NCBI RefSeq assembly: GCF_024713975.1
Contig: NC_091114.1
Coordinates: forward strand, 8,528,001 to 8,592,000
Reading direction: 5' to 3'
Source of the DNA: Paralichthys olivaceus
Lineage: Eukaryota; Chordata; Actinopteri; Pleuronectiformes; Paralichthyidae
DNA length: 64,000 nt
Part shown: piece after piece, positions 1 through 14,000 of the stretch
Numbering within the stretch: position 1 is the first letter of the stretch
How the letters are laid out: the number at the start of each line of letters is the position of its first letter
Made by a program: the position numbers and the translations under genes
The notes under the pieces: generated by a model
The model's input: the letters and a program-made list of their open reading frames with translations, nothing else
What the model was told of the DNA's origin: nothing
The model's database searches: none

Positions 1-9
1 TATTTAAAC

Positions 10-225
10 AGTCACATTATGGGGATATGTGTTCCTTATGGGGACAAAAGTCCCAATAATGTAAATCATTAAATTCTTAAGGAAGAGACACGTTAGGTTA
101 AAGGTTGAGGTTAGATCATTAGTGACTATGGTTAAGGTTAAAGTAAGTCTCCAGAAAATCAATGCAAGTCAATGCAGTGTCCTTTAAAGTAATGGAGACA
201 CGACTGTGTGTGTGTGTTTTAGATA
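10..225 (+). repeat. GGGGAC-type interspersed repeat, copy 1
   Basis: Starts TTATGGGGACAAAAGTCCC, continues with degenerate TTAGGTTAAAGG-like text and ends in CAATGCAGTGTCC and a (TG)n tail. Related, more decayed text occurs at 10290-10470 (CCTCATGGGGACCACAGCC) and, inverted, at 15335-15445 (ACCCTAACCCTAAAA). Family assignment comes from internal resemblance and familiarity with teleost repeats, not from a search. Confidence 0.5.
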
Positions 226-327
226 ATTTACAGGATGTACTGACATTCCCCTCTAACAAATCAAACAAGCCAAGTCTTATAGACTGTCAGTGGTGAGTTA
301 AGACTTCACATTAAAACGTTAAAACTT

Positions 328-379
328 GTATGTGTGTGTGTCTGTGCATCTGTGTATGTGGGTGTGTGTGTGTGTGTAC
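328..379. repeat. Imperfect (TG)n tract
   Basis: About 50 bp of interrupted GT dinucleotides (GTATGTGTGTGTGTCTGTGC onward). Confidence 0.85.
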
Positions 380-1378
380 TGGTTAAGTGTCGAGACAACC
401 GCTGCGATGTTGTGATTAAGCTCGCTCACTGTTTGCTCTGGAGTGCAGCACATTCCTTGCAGCCTTAATTGATAGCAATTTTGTGGTTTTAGATGTGGTG
501 TTTGATTGGGAGGCGAATTTGAAGTCTTGATTTGAAGGGCACAGAGTTTTTATTGTCTTTGGAACGTTAGGGGTGAATGCCTGAGTGATGGCCTTACTAC
601 CTTGTGAGACACATCAAGGGGGGAACCAGAGAGTTGGCACTAACTTGGACTGCTGCATTTCTTTTTCTTTTTTTTACCTCTCTCTTTCAGCTTTTGTTTT
701 TCGTGCCTTGCCAATGCAAAAGTGAAAACTGAAAGCTGCTCAGTGTGCAGTGTATTCCCTCTGTGCCAAGAGCTGTCCATCCGAACAGTTGTTTTTCCTT
801 TATAACCAGCGGAATTGTCCCTCCAGGGGACACCTGGCTTGTTCCCCACCTCCACTGTGCAAATGTTCACTGGCTCAAACTGCCAGATGTTATGAAAGGA
901 TCTATTGAAGTAGACCTTTAGGTCATAAAGGGATCGAAAAAAAAGCCACCACGACTGAAAGTCTTTTCTGATACCTTTGTGACCACACTATGTCATCTGA
1001 CTTTACATGGGGCTCTCACGTTTAACTCCTTGCAACGCAAAACACAGTCAGGAAACCGGACGTGAAGTTATTTGCTCTCGAATAACTCTGGGTTTTGTTT
1101 TGATGTATCTTGTTGTCAGCGTTTTTTTTTGCCATAGTGTGACTGAGATTTTTTTTCACAGAGAGAGAGCTGGCTAAAGATGGAGAGAAGCTGTCCAGAG
1201 CAAAAAAAGGTTTGAGAAGCAGCGGCTGGAGCACGAGTGATAGAGAATGAGAGAATGGCAAGCAGGGTGGAAAAAATAGGAAAAGAGAATTTGAGATATT
1301 AGGAGAATAAATTAGGGGAAGAAAATTGGTTTACAGTTGTCTGTCTGCCGTTATTGCCGCTCTATGACTTTCTGACAT

Positions 1379-1381
1379 GCA

Positions 1382-1467
<86 letters not shown>
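1379..1467. repeat. (CA)n microsatellite
   Basis: About 88 bp, nearly pure CA with one early TA interruption. Spurious Thr-His and Val-Cys frames arise from it. Confidence 0.97.
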
Positions 1468-1471
<4 letters not shown>

Positions 1472-1600
1472 TGTGAAGTTGCAGTTGGCCCAGCTCCTTG
1501 TTTGTACTAGCGTGCTTGACCGAGGCCTATTTATTGATTGGCTCGTGTGCCAGACCTGAGGACTCGTGGGGCTCGGATACCCCGGATTACTCCCCCCACA

Positions 1601-1601
<1 letters not shown>

Positions 1602-1669
<68 letters not shown>
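1602..1669. repeat. (CA)n microsatellite
   Basis: About 68 bp pure CA, only 135 bp from the previous tract; a third short one lies at 1814-1839. Confidence 0.97.
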
Positions 1670-1673
<4 letters not shown>

Positions 1674-3532
1674 TCTCTCTCCCAGTCCTCCTCCCTCCCC
1701 TCAGCTTATCCGAATTACTCCTGAGGAAGAACGGGAGCAAGTCAGAGAGGAGACGACCGGCAGACGGGACACACAGAGTGACCCAGAGAGGGGGGCATCA
1801 CACATCAGGCTCATATACACACACACACACGCACACACAAATAACACTTGAGCAGAACTGGAGTGACAGGCTTGCACACTTTGTAAAGCATGGAGCAAGA
1901 CTTTTCATCTTGCAAGCTACTGGTGACGGCTCTTCTTATACTGGTACAGTAATATTTGTACTTTTTTCGAATTTCATCATCTAAATATTCATTTTGTTGA
2001 GTTATACTTTTTCTGTTGTCTTTTATTTCATAATGAATCATCTTAAAGTACTTGTGCATTCGATAAGCATGTGTTATAGTAGGTTTCTTTACTGTATTAC
2101 AGTACGCAGTATGGTTATATGACCCTTCTATCAGCAGAAGCTTTAACAGGGCATTTATTAATGTGACTTGTATTACTAACTTTCATGCCACGTTACGCAA
2201 GTGCAGGTCAACAGGCTGTTTTGTCAGAGGGCGAGCTCTCCCTGTTACATTGCACTGACTGCCTTGCGGCATGACAGAGAGTGCAGCGTCCAGCGCACAG
2301 CAGACGACAAGAGATTCAGCAGATGTGCAAATATCGTATGTCTTGCCGACTGAAATGGCCATCGTATGTATATTGACACAGTCTGCTGCAGGAGTCATTT
2401 TTCTTTTCCCCTGTCGAGGACTTTTCCATCTTCAAGGAAAATGTCCCTGCATCTCAGCCGCTGACAGGTGACTTAAATAGAATCCGTCCATCAGAATAAC
2501 ACATAAGGTGGAGGTCAGTGGTCTTTATATTGTATATTCATTTCCTCAATTCCACTGGGTGTGAAAACATGGGGTGGGTGACAGCCAGGGGGCCTTCTGT
2601 GGTGATGAATTAGCTCTGTTTTACTCATATCAACAGAGCCGGAGAACAAATAATCTAATTTTACATTCTTTGATGAGTAAATGATGAGGGAATCTTAATA
2701 TTAAAGCGGGGCTTGCTCCCTCCATACAGTGCAAATAAAACCCTGATGGGATCAGAACAGAAGAGGTGGGATGTGTCGTGATGAGGCTTAGGGAGCCTCC
2801 AGGAGGATATCTGAGACTTTGCATTATTGAAGCCAAATCCCAGCAGGACGGCCCTTTGACTAGAACAATGGCAGCGCAGTTGGCCAAACAACCTCCTCAT
2901 CTCCATCCCTCCATCCCTCCACTTTCCCTCCTTTTTCCTCACTAGTCTTGTAATGCCTCCAGCTGTAATTGAGTGCAAAATTCACTGATGACTTTTCAAA
3001 GGAGAATTAAAGGTGGAGCTCTGACTGGCTGCCCAGAGCGCAGCCCTGTGTTTATTTACCGTGGATCCAAACATTGGAATAGTTGGCCCGTGCAGAAAGT
3101 CGCGCCACTGCCGATGTGTTTGACTGTTTGCTCCATTGGCAGCGTGTTTGGGTCTTGCAGGCGTCATCGCCACTGACAGACATTGACGTCGGTCCCCGCA
3201 CACTTTTAATAATGTGCACCCACCAGCCCTCTCTGCAGCGTAAATGGCGTGGGTGTTTTTGCTACCGTGACCCAAAGAAAATAATCAGAGCGGTGTTATT
3301 ACCGTGTATTTGCTTTCCTCTAGAAGATCCATTCATCTCTGTAGACAAAGCACAATGCAAATTTTCCTGGTAAAAGGGGCCAAACAGGTCATAATAACTG
3401 GGCACTCCTCCTGAGTTTCCCTCAAAAATCTCCAGGCTTTGTATCTCATATGCAAAGCTTGGACCTTCAGCAGGTGTTTCATGTAAGTTCTCATGGTCCC
3501 TTTCCTATTCGTTGTGATCAGAGCAAAGTCTC

Positions 3533-3790
3533 AGTGGCTGTAAAGCAATACATTCACTAGAGGGCAGTGCATAGTCGAGTTTCTGACAACGACAAACATG
3601 GCGACTGTGGAGAAGGTTGTGATAATGTACTTGGTAAGAAAGACGCAAAAGGGTCTGTTTATCCCTTTGCCCGTGCAAAGTAACATATATAGACGGCAAC
3701 TTGCAATATCTCTCATCAGAGAGTTAAGCCACTGAAATTTCTTAGTTGTGTCCTATGGTGGTCTCGCTTGAACTGTTGGCTACACACTAT
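3533..3790 (+). repeat. CTCF-core repeat, copy A
   Basis: Shares AAGCAATACATTCACTAG, AGGGCAGTGC, a GCAAAAG...CTGTTT segment, GCAAAGTAAC and the end TTGGCTACAC with copies at 27568-27800 and 57430-57635. The CACTAGAGGGCAGTGC core is at 3555-3570. Confidence 0.7.
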
Positions 3791-5092
3791 AGAAACTGCT
3801 CTTATGCATATTTTAAATATTCTTTCCACCAGAATAGATGCTTAGGTGTTCAGTTTATTGTGGAAAATAACAATAATTTTCTTATTCACCACTTTAAGAC
3901 CTCCAGTGAATGGCAGATCGTTTAATTGAATGTTTTTGCATCTCCTTTCCACTGGGCACATTCCTGCTGTGTATAGGAGGTGGGTGATCTGTCCAAGTAT
4001 TAGTTCCAAGTCTTTTTTTTTTTTTTCATTTTGCAGGTTTTCATCCATTCAGCAGGCATAAGACCAATTTTTCCTGCTCTTCATTCTCGCTGACAGATTC
4101 TGAGTAGAATACCTCCTCGACAGCAAAAGCAACGTACTCTCCTTTTCACATTCCCTCATTTTTAGACAGTGCAGCTCTCTGACTTCATTCAATCAGCTCT
4201 GCGAAGAACACAGAGAGGAGGCTGTCGAGCATAACCGAGAAAAATAAATACACCTCACATACTGTAGATGATCCACATCACATGACAGTGCCAGGCTTAC
4301 AAATAAACATCTCCCCTTGAGCAAGGTGAGTCCAATACAGTCGAACCGGCACTCAAAGTACAATAGGACCTTGAGAAGCGAGAGAGATAGAGACTTTTGG
4401 AGAGGATCTTCCTTATTTTTGGCTGTCCCTCTACATCTGAGGTGCACGTTGCCCTTGCACCCGAAAATTATTCTTCTCATAATATTGATTTTGGACTTTT
4501 GGAATTAACAGAGTGGAGGGAACAAATGTGAAGGCCCAGAGCTTAAGAAGGGATTTCATAACTATATGGGATGACTCGGACAACTGAAATATGCACGAGG
4601 GGGAGAAGTGGAGAGCTTTTGATTACTTCCCCTGACCATGTGTCTCATTCTGTCACATGCACTCCTGTTTTGTTTTCAGCAGCTCTTTGAAATTGTGGCT
4701 CTTAGAGACAGTGCTGCCTCTTGGTGTGCTCTCATTTAACAGTTTGAAAATGCTGAGTTTGGATTGACTTTGCAGTAAGAGGCAACAACTCGTGTAAGTT
4801 GGAGATGAAATAGGAATATTCCAAAAGCCCGATGAGAAAAATAAGGAAGTAAAATAACTCACTTTCAACATGACACATGTGTGAGTGGGTCCTTGTACAA
4901 CTGTTTAGACAGGTAGTCTAACACATAGCCTGCTGTAAATGGAATTTGTGTCACTGCGCTGTTTTATCTCAACTAGCACAGAGAGAAAGAGTTATAATGT
5001 GAAACTGGAAATGACCATACCGCCTATGACAGTTAGCATAAACCGTGTGCCTCCTTTCTTCCTCAAGCCTTGTCTCTTCCTCTGGTGTGTAG

Positions 5093-8000
5093 AGCTCAAG
5101 GACGGCCCGCTCGGAAGAAGACAGAGACACGCTGTGGGATGCCTGGGGCTCGTGGAGTGAGTGTTCCCGCACCTGTGGAGGAGGAGCCTCGTACTCCCTG
5201 CGACGATGCCTTAGCTCCAAGTAAGGCTTTCCAAACCTGTTGCATACACACGGTAACACATCTAATAATTCCTTGCTTACATATACAAGAATGTGTGCAT
5301 TTTCAGGTTAGAGACTCATTGACCGTCAGATAAATGGAAGCATTTCATGGTCAATTCGTAAGCCTTTGCTCAAACACTATCCAAGGTAAATTCCTTACTG
5401 GGGTAGGACTGGTTTCCATTAAAGCACCACATCATGGCCTTAAGATTCAAGGGAGGGAAGGAGAATGATTTTCTCTACTCATAGCTGTTCTGCCAAATAA
5501 ATCCAGACGGCGTCCCTAATAATGTGAGTAAATCTCATCAATCGCTTTGTTTCCCATGGGCTGTAACAAGAATGCGTATGTTTTGTGAGGGGTCAACTGT
5601 GATCACTTGCACATCCACCCCCTAAGGAAGTCTAGACGGCCGTATGAGCCTGAATCTTTAATTCATTTGTGACAATAGGGATGTGATTTTCAGTGAAGGC
5701 CTGATTATGTATCTTCACAATTGAGAGTATAACAATCAATATCCCGTGCTAAAGTACATGTCACTTTTAATAGCTGTTTTTTGTGGTAGCGCTCTGTACC
5801 TTGGTTGAATTCCCACTGCTCATCATCTTGGTTTCATACCGGAACTCATGCTCTGGACCTCTCCGACTTTTCATCCTTGTGCCAAAATACACCAGTTGGT
5901 TAGACTTAAAGCTCATCCAGTGGGCTTCAAGATTAAAGCTCTGGGCAAAGTGGCCAATTACAAATGGATTTGAAAAAAAAAAAATGGAGGAGGATATGTT
6001 TTCCATATAGAAATGCTGTCACATTTATAGACTGGGAAATAGCTTGAGGGTGACTTCACTGCATTCCTTTGCTTTACAGTTCCTGGAAAGTATCGCTCAC
6101 TCTGTAAAAGGTGGCCGGTCACTGAGGGGTGCTTCAGCGGGAGCCACCGTGCAGCAGTGACAGGAAGTGCACATTTCCAAAGACACACTGACCAAACGGA
6201 AAAGATCACACTTGCGGTCACAACAGAGATGTAGTCTTAGTTGTCATCTACAATGAATCCATCTTCACTGGTACATGAGAACCAGACTGAGAAGTATAAT
6301 GCTGGGGACACACCGGAGGCGGAAGCACCATGAAGCGCTGTGAAGCCCTATGAAATGCTGTCCGCTTCCTTTCGTCGCCCATGTTAATCAATTGGGACGT
6401 TCACACCGGCAGTGAAGCACCGCTGCACTGTGTTATAAACACAGAGGACTGTGTTCTGTGGTATCAGCTGCTGCCATTTCTCTTTGCTTGCCCAGAATTC
6501 TTTTGGTCAGGCAAACCTTGCTACTGGCTGTAAAAGCAGTTGACGTGTTAAGAGGTGTTTGGGGTTTGAGGTTTATGTGGGATTGTCGGGACTGTATGCA
6601 TGCGTAAGTTCAGACTGTATGTGTATGTTTACAAACCTGTGTGTCCTTTGGCATTGGCATGTATGGGGTTCTTAAACAAACGGTCAGACCCTCCGTCGCA
6701 CCTCATCCCACCTCACCCCACTGCTGCGTGGGAACGAGCGAGCGGTAGCCTGGCCCCGGGTGGCAGATCAAACAGCGTCATTAAAAAGCACAGGGCCCCG
6801 TGTGTGTGTGTGCGTGTGTGTGACTCCTTGGAAAGAGTGCCTGGAAACGGGCCCGCAACACCCTCCAAACCAATACCACTCCAACTCTCTGACCTTTAAT
6901 CATACACACCGAATACACACACAGACAGGAAGGACACATTGCTACTGCAAAAATACCGCTTAAGCGGGTACATGCACGGGTACAAGTACAGACTAAACAC
7001 AGATCGCCTGGCCCTCATTAGTCCCACCCGCACAACACACTTAACTTGATCACAAGATCCATTATGAACAACAGCATAGCCAGGTTGAAGCAAGCGTGGA
7101 CATATGGATTGAGTGCCATGTCTAGAGAAAGCTATTATTTATGAGGCATGTGGTTGGCAAACACTCAGGATATCAGTCTCTTTTGTCATTTATTATTATA
7201 AGAAGAATGTCTCTCTTATTTTATTTAGATTTCCACCATCAGGATATAAAGATAAACAGTATAGTATGTAAGTGTTTCTTGATAAAGGATGTTTTTACTA
7301 TTCATCGCATCATTAACTTGCAGAAATTACAGGCAGTGACATTAAATGTCTGTGGTGTTTTGGAATTACACCAAATGTATGCCACAGCTGTGTTTAGGGT
7401 CTGTGCTAGTTAAAAGGGAATTTTCTCTGAGGCAAATTACCTTGCGACTGGCACCATGATAATGTGTCTGGCATTACAGTGTAGGGGACCACCTTCTGTG
7501 TGGCCCGTGTCGTGCCAAAAACACCCCCCCTCCCCCTACGCAGTAGCACGATTACCACTGGACACAAAATACAGCTGTATCCAAGCAGCATGGTGACGTC
7601 ATTGTTGCAGTGGTTTTCGAGTTTGGCATTTTGTCCAGCGCCTTCTTGGTTTAAAAAAAAATCCAGAGGTAACTGTATTTGTCGGGGGTGAGCCTCACTG
7701 AGAGAACATGCCCATCTGCACCATGTGACCTTCTCTAGTTGTCAACAGTATTAACACCCCCAACGAACGCATTGCTTTATCGTCTATTTTTCTCTAAATG
7801 GGACCATTGTTTACAAAATAAACATCATGCTGCACTGAAGAGTTGCTACTAGAGATTGAGATCATAAACTCCTCAGGAAAATATTTACTGATAAGTAGGC
7901 TCATTACCTCCTAGACTTCTATAGAAACTGACTTTTGAAACCAGTAGAGTCGCCCACTGCTGGACATTAGAGAGAATACATTTTTCGTTCACTTGCGCAT

Positions 8001-11000
8001 CGGTTTCACTTTCAAGACACGGAGTCTACGTCCATTTATATGCAGTCTATAGCTGTATCTCATGGGAATGTCATTAATGTTGAGGATATTTGATGTAGTG
8101 AACAAATTTAGCTGATGGCATGGAAAGACAGTGGAAAGAGTGATGAATGTCTGAACCAGTTTTAAAGCATAGTTGTTTAGACACGTCTATAAATATAAAA
8201 ATATAAAATATTAATTATATTAATGTGCAAATGGAAATCCAAGGTACCAAAGTCACCAAAGTACGGAGGCTTCATCCTCTGGAAAATGAGTGTCCATACA
8301 AAATATTCATAATCCATCCAATCTGTGTTGAGATATTTCAATGTAGATCAAAATACTGAACTAACCAAATGAGGGATGAAGCTATTTCCAGAACCATGCC
8401 ACTATAGCAGAGCAAAACCAGCCACACGGTAATTAAAATCAGAAACAATATTTCTTCTTGAGGGCATAAATGTGCTCTGCAAATTGTGTTGCAGTCTGCT
8501 GCTCATTTCTTCAGTTTTCCTAAACTGATCAATAGCAGAGCTCACAGCATGAGCATATTTCAAGCATTACAAAATCAACCACATTTTCATGCGTCTACTT
8601 GCTGCATGAGTATCAATATTTGCAGAGTTCGTGGAGCCATACTAGCAATTACTTTCAATCTAGCAAGAACAGTTGATGACATATATATGGACATTATGAG
8701 CATGACAAATTTTTACTGCATACCCACTATAAGAAGTTATTACTTAAACTTTCTTTTTTCATTACAATAGATCTTGCTTCTTTTCTTCTCTGACAATGTT
8801 ACTGGCATGCAAGATGGTAGTTATACTCGATGTGCAGCCTTGTGTGTTATTAGCTGATCAGCAAATCCAATATAATTGTAACGTTCGCGTGTATTTGGCA
8901 GAAAAAATCAGGGTCATATAGTTTGTGAGTTATGTGTTAAGTGCTCCAGGAATTCCGATATTTCAACCAAATCGTTTTTTCCCTAACCTGTGATGATGCC
9001 ATTATGAATCCCTGCTTCTGCTTAGCCTCCACTTTGTAGCTTCCAAAGTCGAGAGGAAACAAAAAGGGAATTTATTTTTTTTCCATTTGCCTCTGTTTTT
9101 CAAACATCTAGATTATATATTGCTCTGCTCAGCTGATTTTCCACACTGATCCAGATCTTTATTACCTGTCTTTCAACTCTTGGTCTTTGAAAGTTGTTTG
9201 GGTTCAAGCCCCATGACCTGCTGTTTGGCTTGGCAGAGGGGACTGTCTGAATTTGTCATAGGGTCTAATGTTCCTGCCATGCCACACAGTCCACATTCAC
9301 TCCTGCCTCGCTTTTATGGAATAATATTGTAAAAACTGTTTTAGTCCTTGTTCGTGCGTGAGTCGAAACTCTGCAACGTTGCCTCCAATCATGATTCCAG
9401 ATTAGCTGAGGGCCGACGACACTGGAATTCCTAATAAGTTCCAAACTCAAAAGACAATCCTTTGATTAGTTTCCACCGGGGTCTCGGATAATTGGCCTAT
9501 CGTAGTCACCATCAATGGTTTATCATCACTCGGCATCAAAGCACAAAGCAATCCTAATTTTCAATAAGTGGTTAACTCCACAATTTGGGCAAAGACACTG
9601 CAGACTGTCATGGACGGAGTAGTGATCCAAACTGCTCCAATCTGTTCTGCAGACACAGACTGCAGACACGGCTCTGCTGTCTGCTTTACTACTGTATGTG
9701 CAGCACTGCTGGTTTATTAAGCAGAGGTTTGTTTAAAGACTAATCACTGTGACAAATGACAGTGTGTTTTAGTGGTTTTAGAGCCTGTATTCCAACTGTT
9801 CCCTTTTTTCTCAGGTTTAATTTGAATTTTTAAAGGCCTTTATTATCTTTCCTGATTTGTGACACTCTTCTAGTTTGAAATCAAATGGATTTGGGTTTGT
9901 ATTTGAAATCCAACATGTTAAAGTCAGATGGTAACCGTGGTAGACGAATGAAAGTCACAGTGTTCGCATGCTATCATTGGCCTGCCCCCAGTTCAGACTC
10001 ACAGATGTTTGTGTTTCCATTGCCATTTGTCTGTTAACAGGATTACGTTAAAACTACTGAAACAATTTTATTGAAAATTGGTTGAAGCCAAGGAATAACC
10101 CATTAACTTTTAACCATCTAGTTATTCTTGTTGTATTTATATACTTAACATTCTTCTAAAAAAGACACTCCGATTGCATATTTGTCAAAGGAGAACACAT
10201 TAAACACAATGGTAATTGTGGTAAACATGGAAATAAATGTCTTGTCATAAATCAGGTATCTGTCCAGCATAAACACTGACATTGGCAGGACTAGTAGACC
10301 TCATGGGGACCACAGCCTGGTCTTAATGAGGGAAAACTTAATTTCTTAGGTCCTGCATAAGGTTAGTGGTGAGATGTGGATCATGGTTAGGTTGCGGCAT
10401 TAATTGGTCACGATGAGGGTTCGTGATAAGGTTTTGGTTCAGCTGTCAGCAATGAATAGAAGCTGAGCAAACCTGTCTGTGTGTTATACCACCATCCTGA
10501 TGCACAGCACAATAATATAATTTGCTATCCCCTCTAATGTACACCTTCTTTATCAATGCACAGTCACAGTGTGTGAGCTTAACTGTTAAATCTCAACTCA
10601 TCATTCTGCCGAACCATGGCAGCAGGAATCCACCCGCTGCTCAGCAATTCAAAAACATGATGAGAGTCAGTGGTTGAAATACCAGCTGGCAGGTCACTGG
10701 TGTTCATTGTGGTTTGTTTTATCATTTACCCCCAAGGCCACTTCACTCATATGTTCATTTTCTCTTTTTCATCTGCAGGACCTGCGAAGGGCAGAATATC
10801 AAATATCGCACATGCAGTAATGTGGTAAGTTTAGCACACTCATCTTTATGTAATGGATGTCTGTGGAGCCTTCAAGTGGTTTTCTCTCAAAATGAACCGA
10901 TACAGCAATTGTGATGGAGGATTCAGTGTGGTGGAACTGTGAAAATATTCCTCAGGCTTATGTTGAAGAGGTATAATTTAGTCATCTTGGTTCCTGTTGT

Positions 11001-14000
11001 TTGGACGAAAGTGAGAAGTTGTGGTGGGGAAACATCAAACATACATTTTGTTTTCATTTAATCCTGTAATCTGGTAATTACATGCAGCAGCCAAAAATTC
11101 AACCACTGAGATGTGTGGAATTAACAATCTTCTCCCCACATATTTCTACACTTTATCCATGAGTGATTTACACAGATTCTATCTCAAATATTCTTGTCCG
11201 TGTTACGCTCAGGACTGCCCTCCAGAAGCTGGTGATTTCCGTGCCCAGCAGTGTTCAGCTCACGCAGACGTGCGACACCAGGGTCAGTACCATGAGTGGC
11301 TGCCTGTGTACAACGACCCGGACAACCCCTGTGCTCTCAAGTGCAAAGCCAAAGGTTCGGGCCTTGTGGTGGAGCTGGCGCCCAAGGTTCTGGACGGGAC
11401 TCGCTGTTACACCGAGTCCTTGGACATGTGTATCAGTGGAGTCTGCCAGGTAGGAGACTGACTCCGAGACTTTTAATGTTTTTCGCCACTGAAGAGTCGA
11501 TTTCTTTTCATGTATCTATTGTGGTAATCACAAGAACCCAAAATACTTAATTGTAGACTCACAATATTGTGAGAGAGGTGACCTGTTCGTAGCTCTGTGT
11601 GTCAGTGTTTAGACCTTTGCACAGTTTTTTTGGGATCCCAAGAGAAACTTCTCAGAAACCAAAACATCTGATTTAGGTCAATTGCTTTTAAGAAAATCTG
11701 AAAAATGTATTTTTCAGACACTTGGATACCAGTGAGTTGGGAGCAGCCACAGGCTTCTTGGAGAACTTGAGCACAAATATGCAGTGCATTTTAAGAAAAT
11801 CTGACAAATGTAGTGCATATTTGTGCAAAGTATTTGTGCTGCTGCATAAAATAAAAACTTCAGTGAAACATCTGACTAGTATTTAGTTTAATTTGATCAA
11901 GAATGGAAAGGCACTTGGGGAACTTTGGGGTAAACCCTAACCCAAAATTGTATTTACCTCCACTAAGGAGGTTATGTTTTTTTGGTTGTTGGCAGGATTA
12001 CTCAAAAACCTCCATGATATTTTTGCAGAGGTGGGGCATGATCAACAGAAGAACCCATTACATTTTGGAGCAGATAAGCATCAGGAGTTGGATCCTTTAA
12101 CACTGCAAAATTGAGCATTTTCCTACAATTTTGTGCATTTCTGATGAAATAATGCAGATCGTTAGTTAATTAGCACTAATATCTATGAACAGGGGACATT
12201 TTGTGTGGATCTGGGTAATGATTCAAGGTTTTTTGACTCAAAATAAATATTTTTAGGGGACTGATCTTTGTTGAGTTACTGTGCTGTAATAAAATCTCTT
12301 CAGCTGTGTCAGACAATGGATATTTTGCCTGCGCTTTATGTAAACAGTAATTCACTGGTTCACAAGTTGCAGCTTGACAGTGCATTTGGCTGCAAGAAAA
12401 CTGATGCATCGTATATAGGCTGACTGAACATCATGCCATCTGCTTTACAAATGAATATCCAATGAGAAGAACAGTTGAGACTGGGCTTTTGACTGGCAGT
12501 CCAGGAAATAGTTCAGAATTTTAATGCACTCTCCTACATGCTTAAAATCACACTGGGGTTTTTGGTTTTCCTCACCGATGGAGACTTCGGAAAAACTGCA
12601 TCAATCAAATATGGATGGTTGAAGATATTATTTAACAGAAAACAGTGGGGGAACTTTTTTATTTTTGTAAAAAGCATGATCAGTTCACAGTGGATGTTTC
12701 ATGCTATCTTAATAATGCAAACAATAGCAGTGGCATGAGTGTGGAAGAATCCAGAGCGTTTGGTTTGTTTGGATCATTTGATGACAACATTTACATGGCA
12801 TGAGGAGAGACATTCTATTTAAATCTAAATTGAAGGTTTAACAGAACCAAGATGTGTTCTTTCACTGGGACTTGTTTTCTTTTTTCCTTTTCTTTCTTCT
12901 GTTCCTTACATATTTTTGCACATGAACCTAATGTACATTTACTGCCGAATGCTTAAGCTCTCAGAAAAAAGTGTCAGGTAATCATGTCGCTGTAAAGTCT
13001 TGGATTAATCTTTTTTTCTTGTTGTTGTTCCTTATTTTTCTTTGTGTTTCAGATTGTAGGTTGTGATCATGAGCTGGGGAGCACAACAAAGGAGGACAAC
13101 TGTGGTGTCTGCAATGGAGACGGCTCATCCTGCCGACTTGTGCGAGGACACTACAAATCCCAGCATGCTTCAGGAAAAAGTAAAGCATCTTCACTCAAGG
13201 CAGTCGTTTGTTCAGATTTAAATAATAAATTCTTTAAATAATTCATCCTTAATGAAGCTGACAGTTTTACGGATACAAATGCTGCCATATTGCTCATTTG
13301 GTGCCAGATTTGGGGCATAGAGCTGTGGTAGCGTGGTCCTGCTGATACATGTGCTCGACCTAGTGCGAATCAGCCCCAGCTGTCATGACGATTTTGTCCC
13401 ATCAAGTAACTAAATTAAAACCAAACTTACTGGAAAAATAAACACTTGAACAAACATCAGTATGATAAGAATGTCCTAAAATGACACATTTGACTTTTAC
13501 TCATACCGACTTTTTATAATTTGGTCCATGTCACTTTAGGTAAGTGCAAGACTCGATCGATAGTTTAAAATAATGTAATTATATTGCTGAAGTTGAATTA
13601 CATTATTCTCTCTCTCACACACACACATTGCCTCGTGTATTTACATTGAGGTGTATTAGATATTGATTTAGATACTCCTTCATGCCATCTCTCTCTCTCA
13701 CTGTCTGTTTGTCACACCCAAGCTGAGGACACGGTCGTCGTCATCCCCTACAAGAGTCGTCATGTGCGTCTGGTTCTGAAAGGCCCGGATCACTTGTGTA
13801 AGTCCTGGTAGGTCCAGGGTGCCCTTCCATCCAAAACCGTTGAACATGATATCGATATTTGGCAGAGTATTTTTTTATTAAAATGCCAAATATTGCACTT
13901 TTCAACCCAAGTGTCCTGCATGTGCTGTTTGAATTATACTGCAGGTCGTGCTATATTGTAGTGTGGTTCAAGAAACAACAATTTCTTGATAAATATTGTA

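Larger units (their letters stand above)
1..5092 (+). other. adamtsl1: Upstream adamtsl1 intron
   Basis: No coding exon seen. Because the exon at 5093 starts right after a signal-peptide-like junction, this is most likely the intron that follows the signal-peptide exon. It carries an interspersed repeat at the left edge, three (CA)n tracts and one copy of the CTCF-core repeat. Confidence 0.6.
5093..11449 (+). other. adamtsl1: adamtsl1 exons for TSR1 and the ADAMTS Cys-rich module
   Basis: Exon 5093-5220 opens in phase 0 with [10 protein letters not shown], the expected junction just after a signal peptide. It carries the first thrombospondin repeat, with a WDAWGSW tryptophan motif (a C-mannosylation type) and CSRTCGG (the CxxS/TCG O-fucosylation type). 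Exon 10779-10824 is only 46 nt ([15 protein letters not shown]). Exon 11213-11449 begins [14 protein letters not shown], the usual start of the ADAMTS Cys-rich module. Two long introns (5.6 kb and 0.4 kb) separate these exons. Confidence 0.92.

Noticed and set aside
1331..1984. Several open frames rich in Thr-His or Val-Cys
   Set aside because: They are translations of (CA)n tracts.
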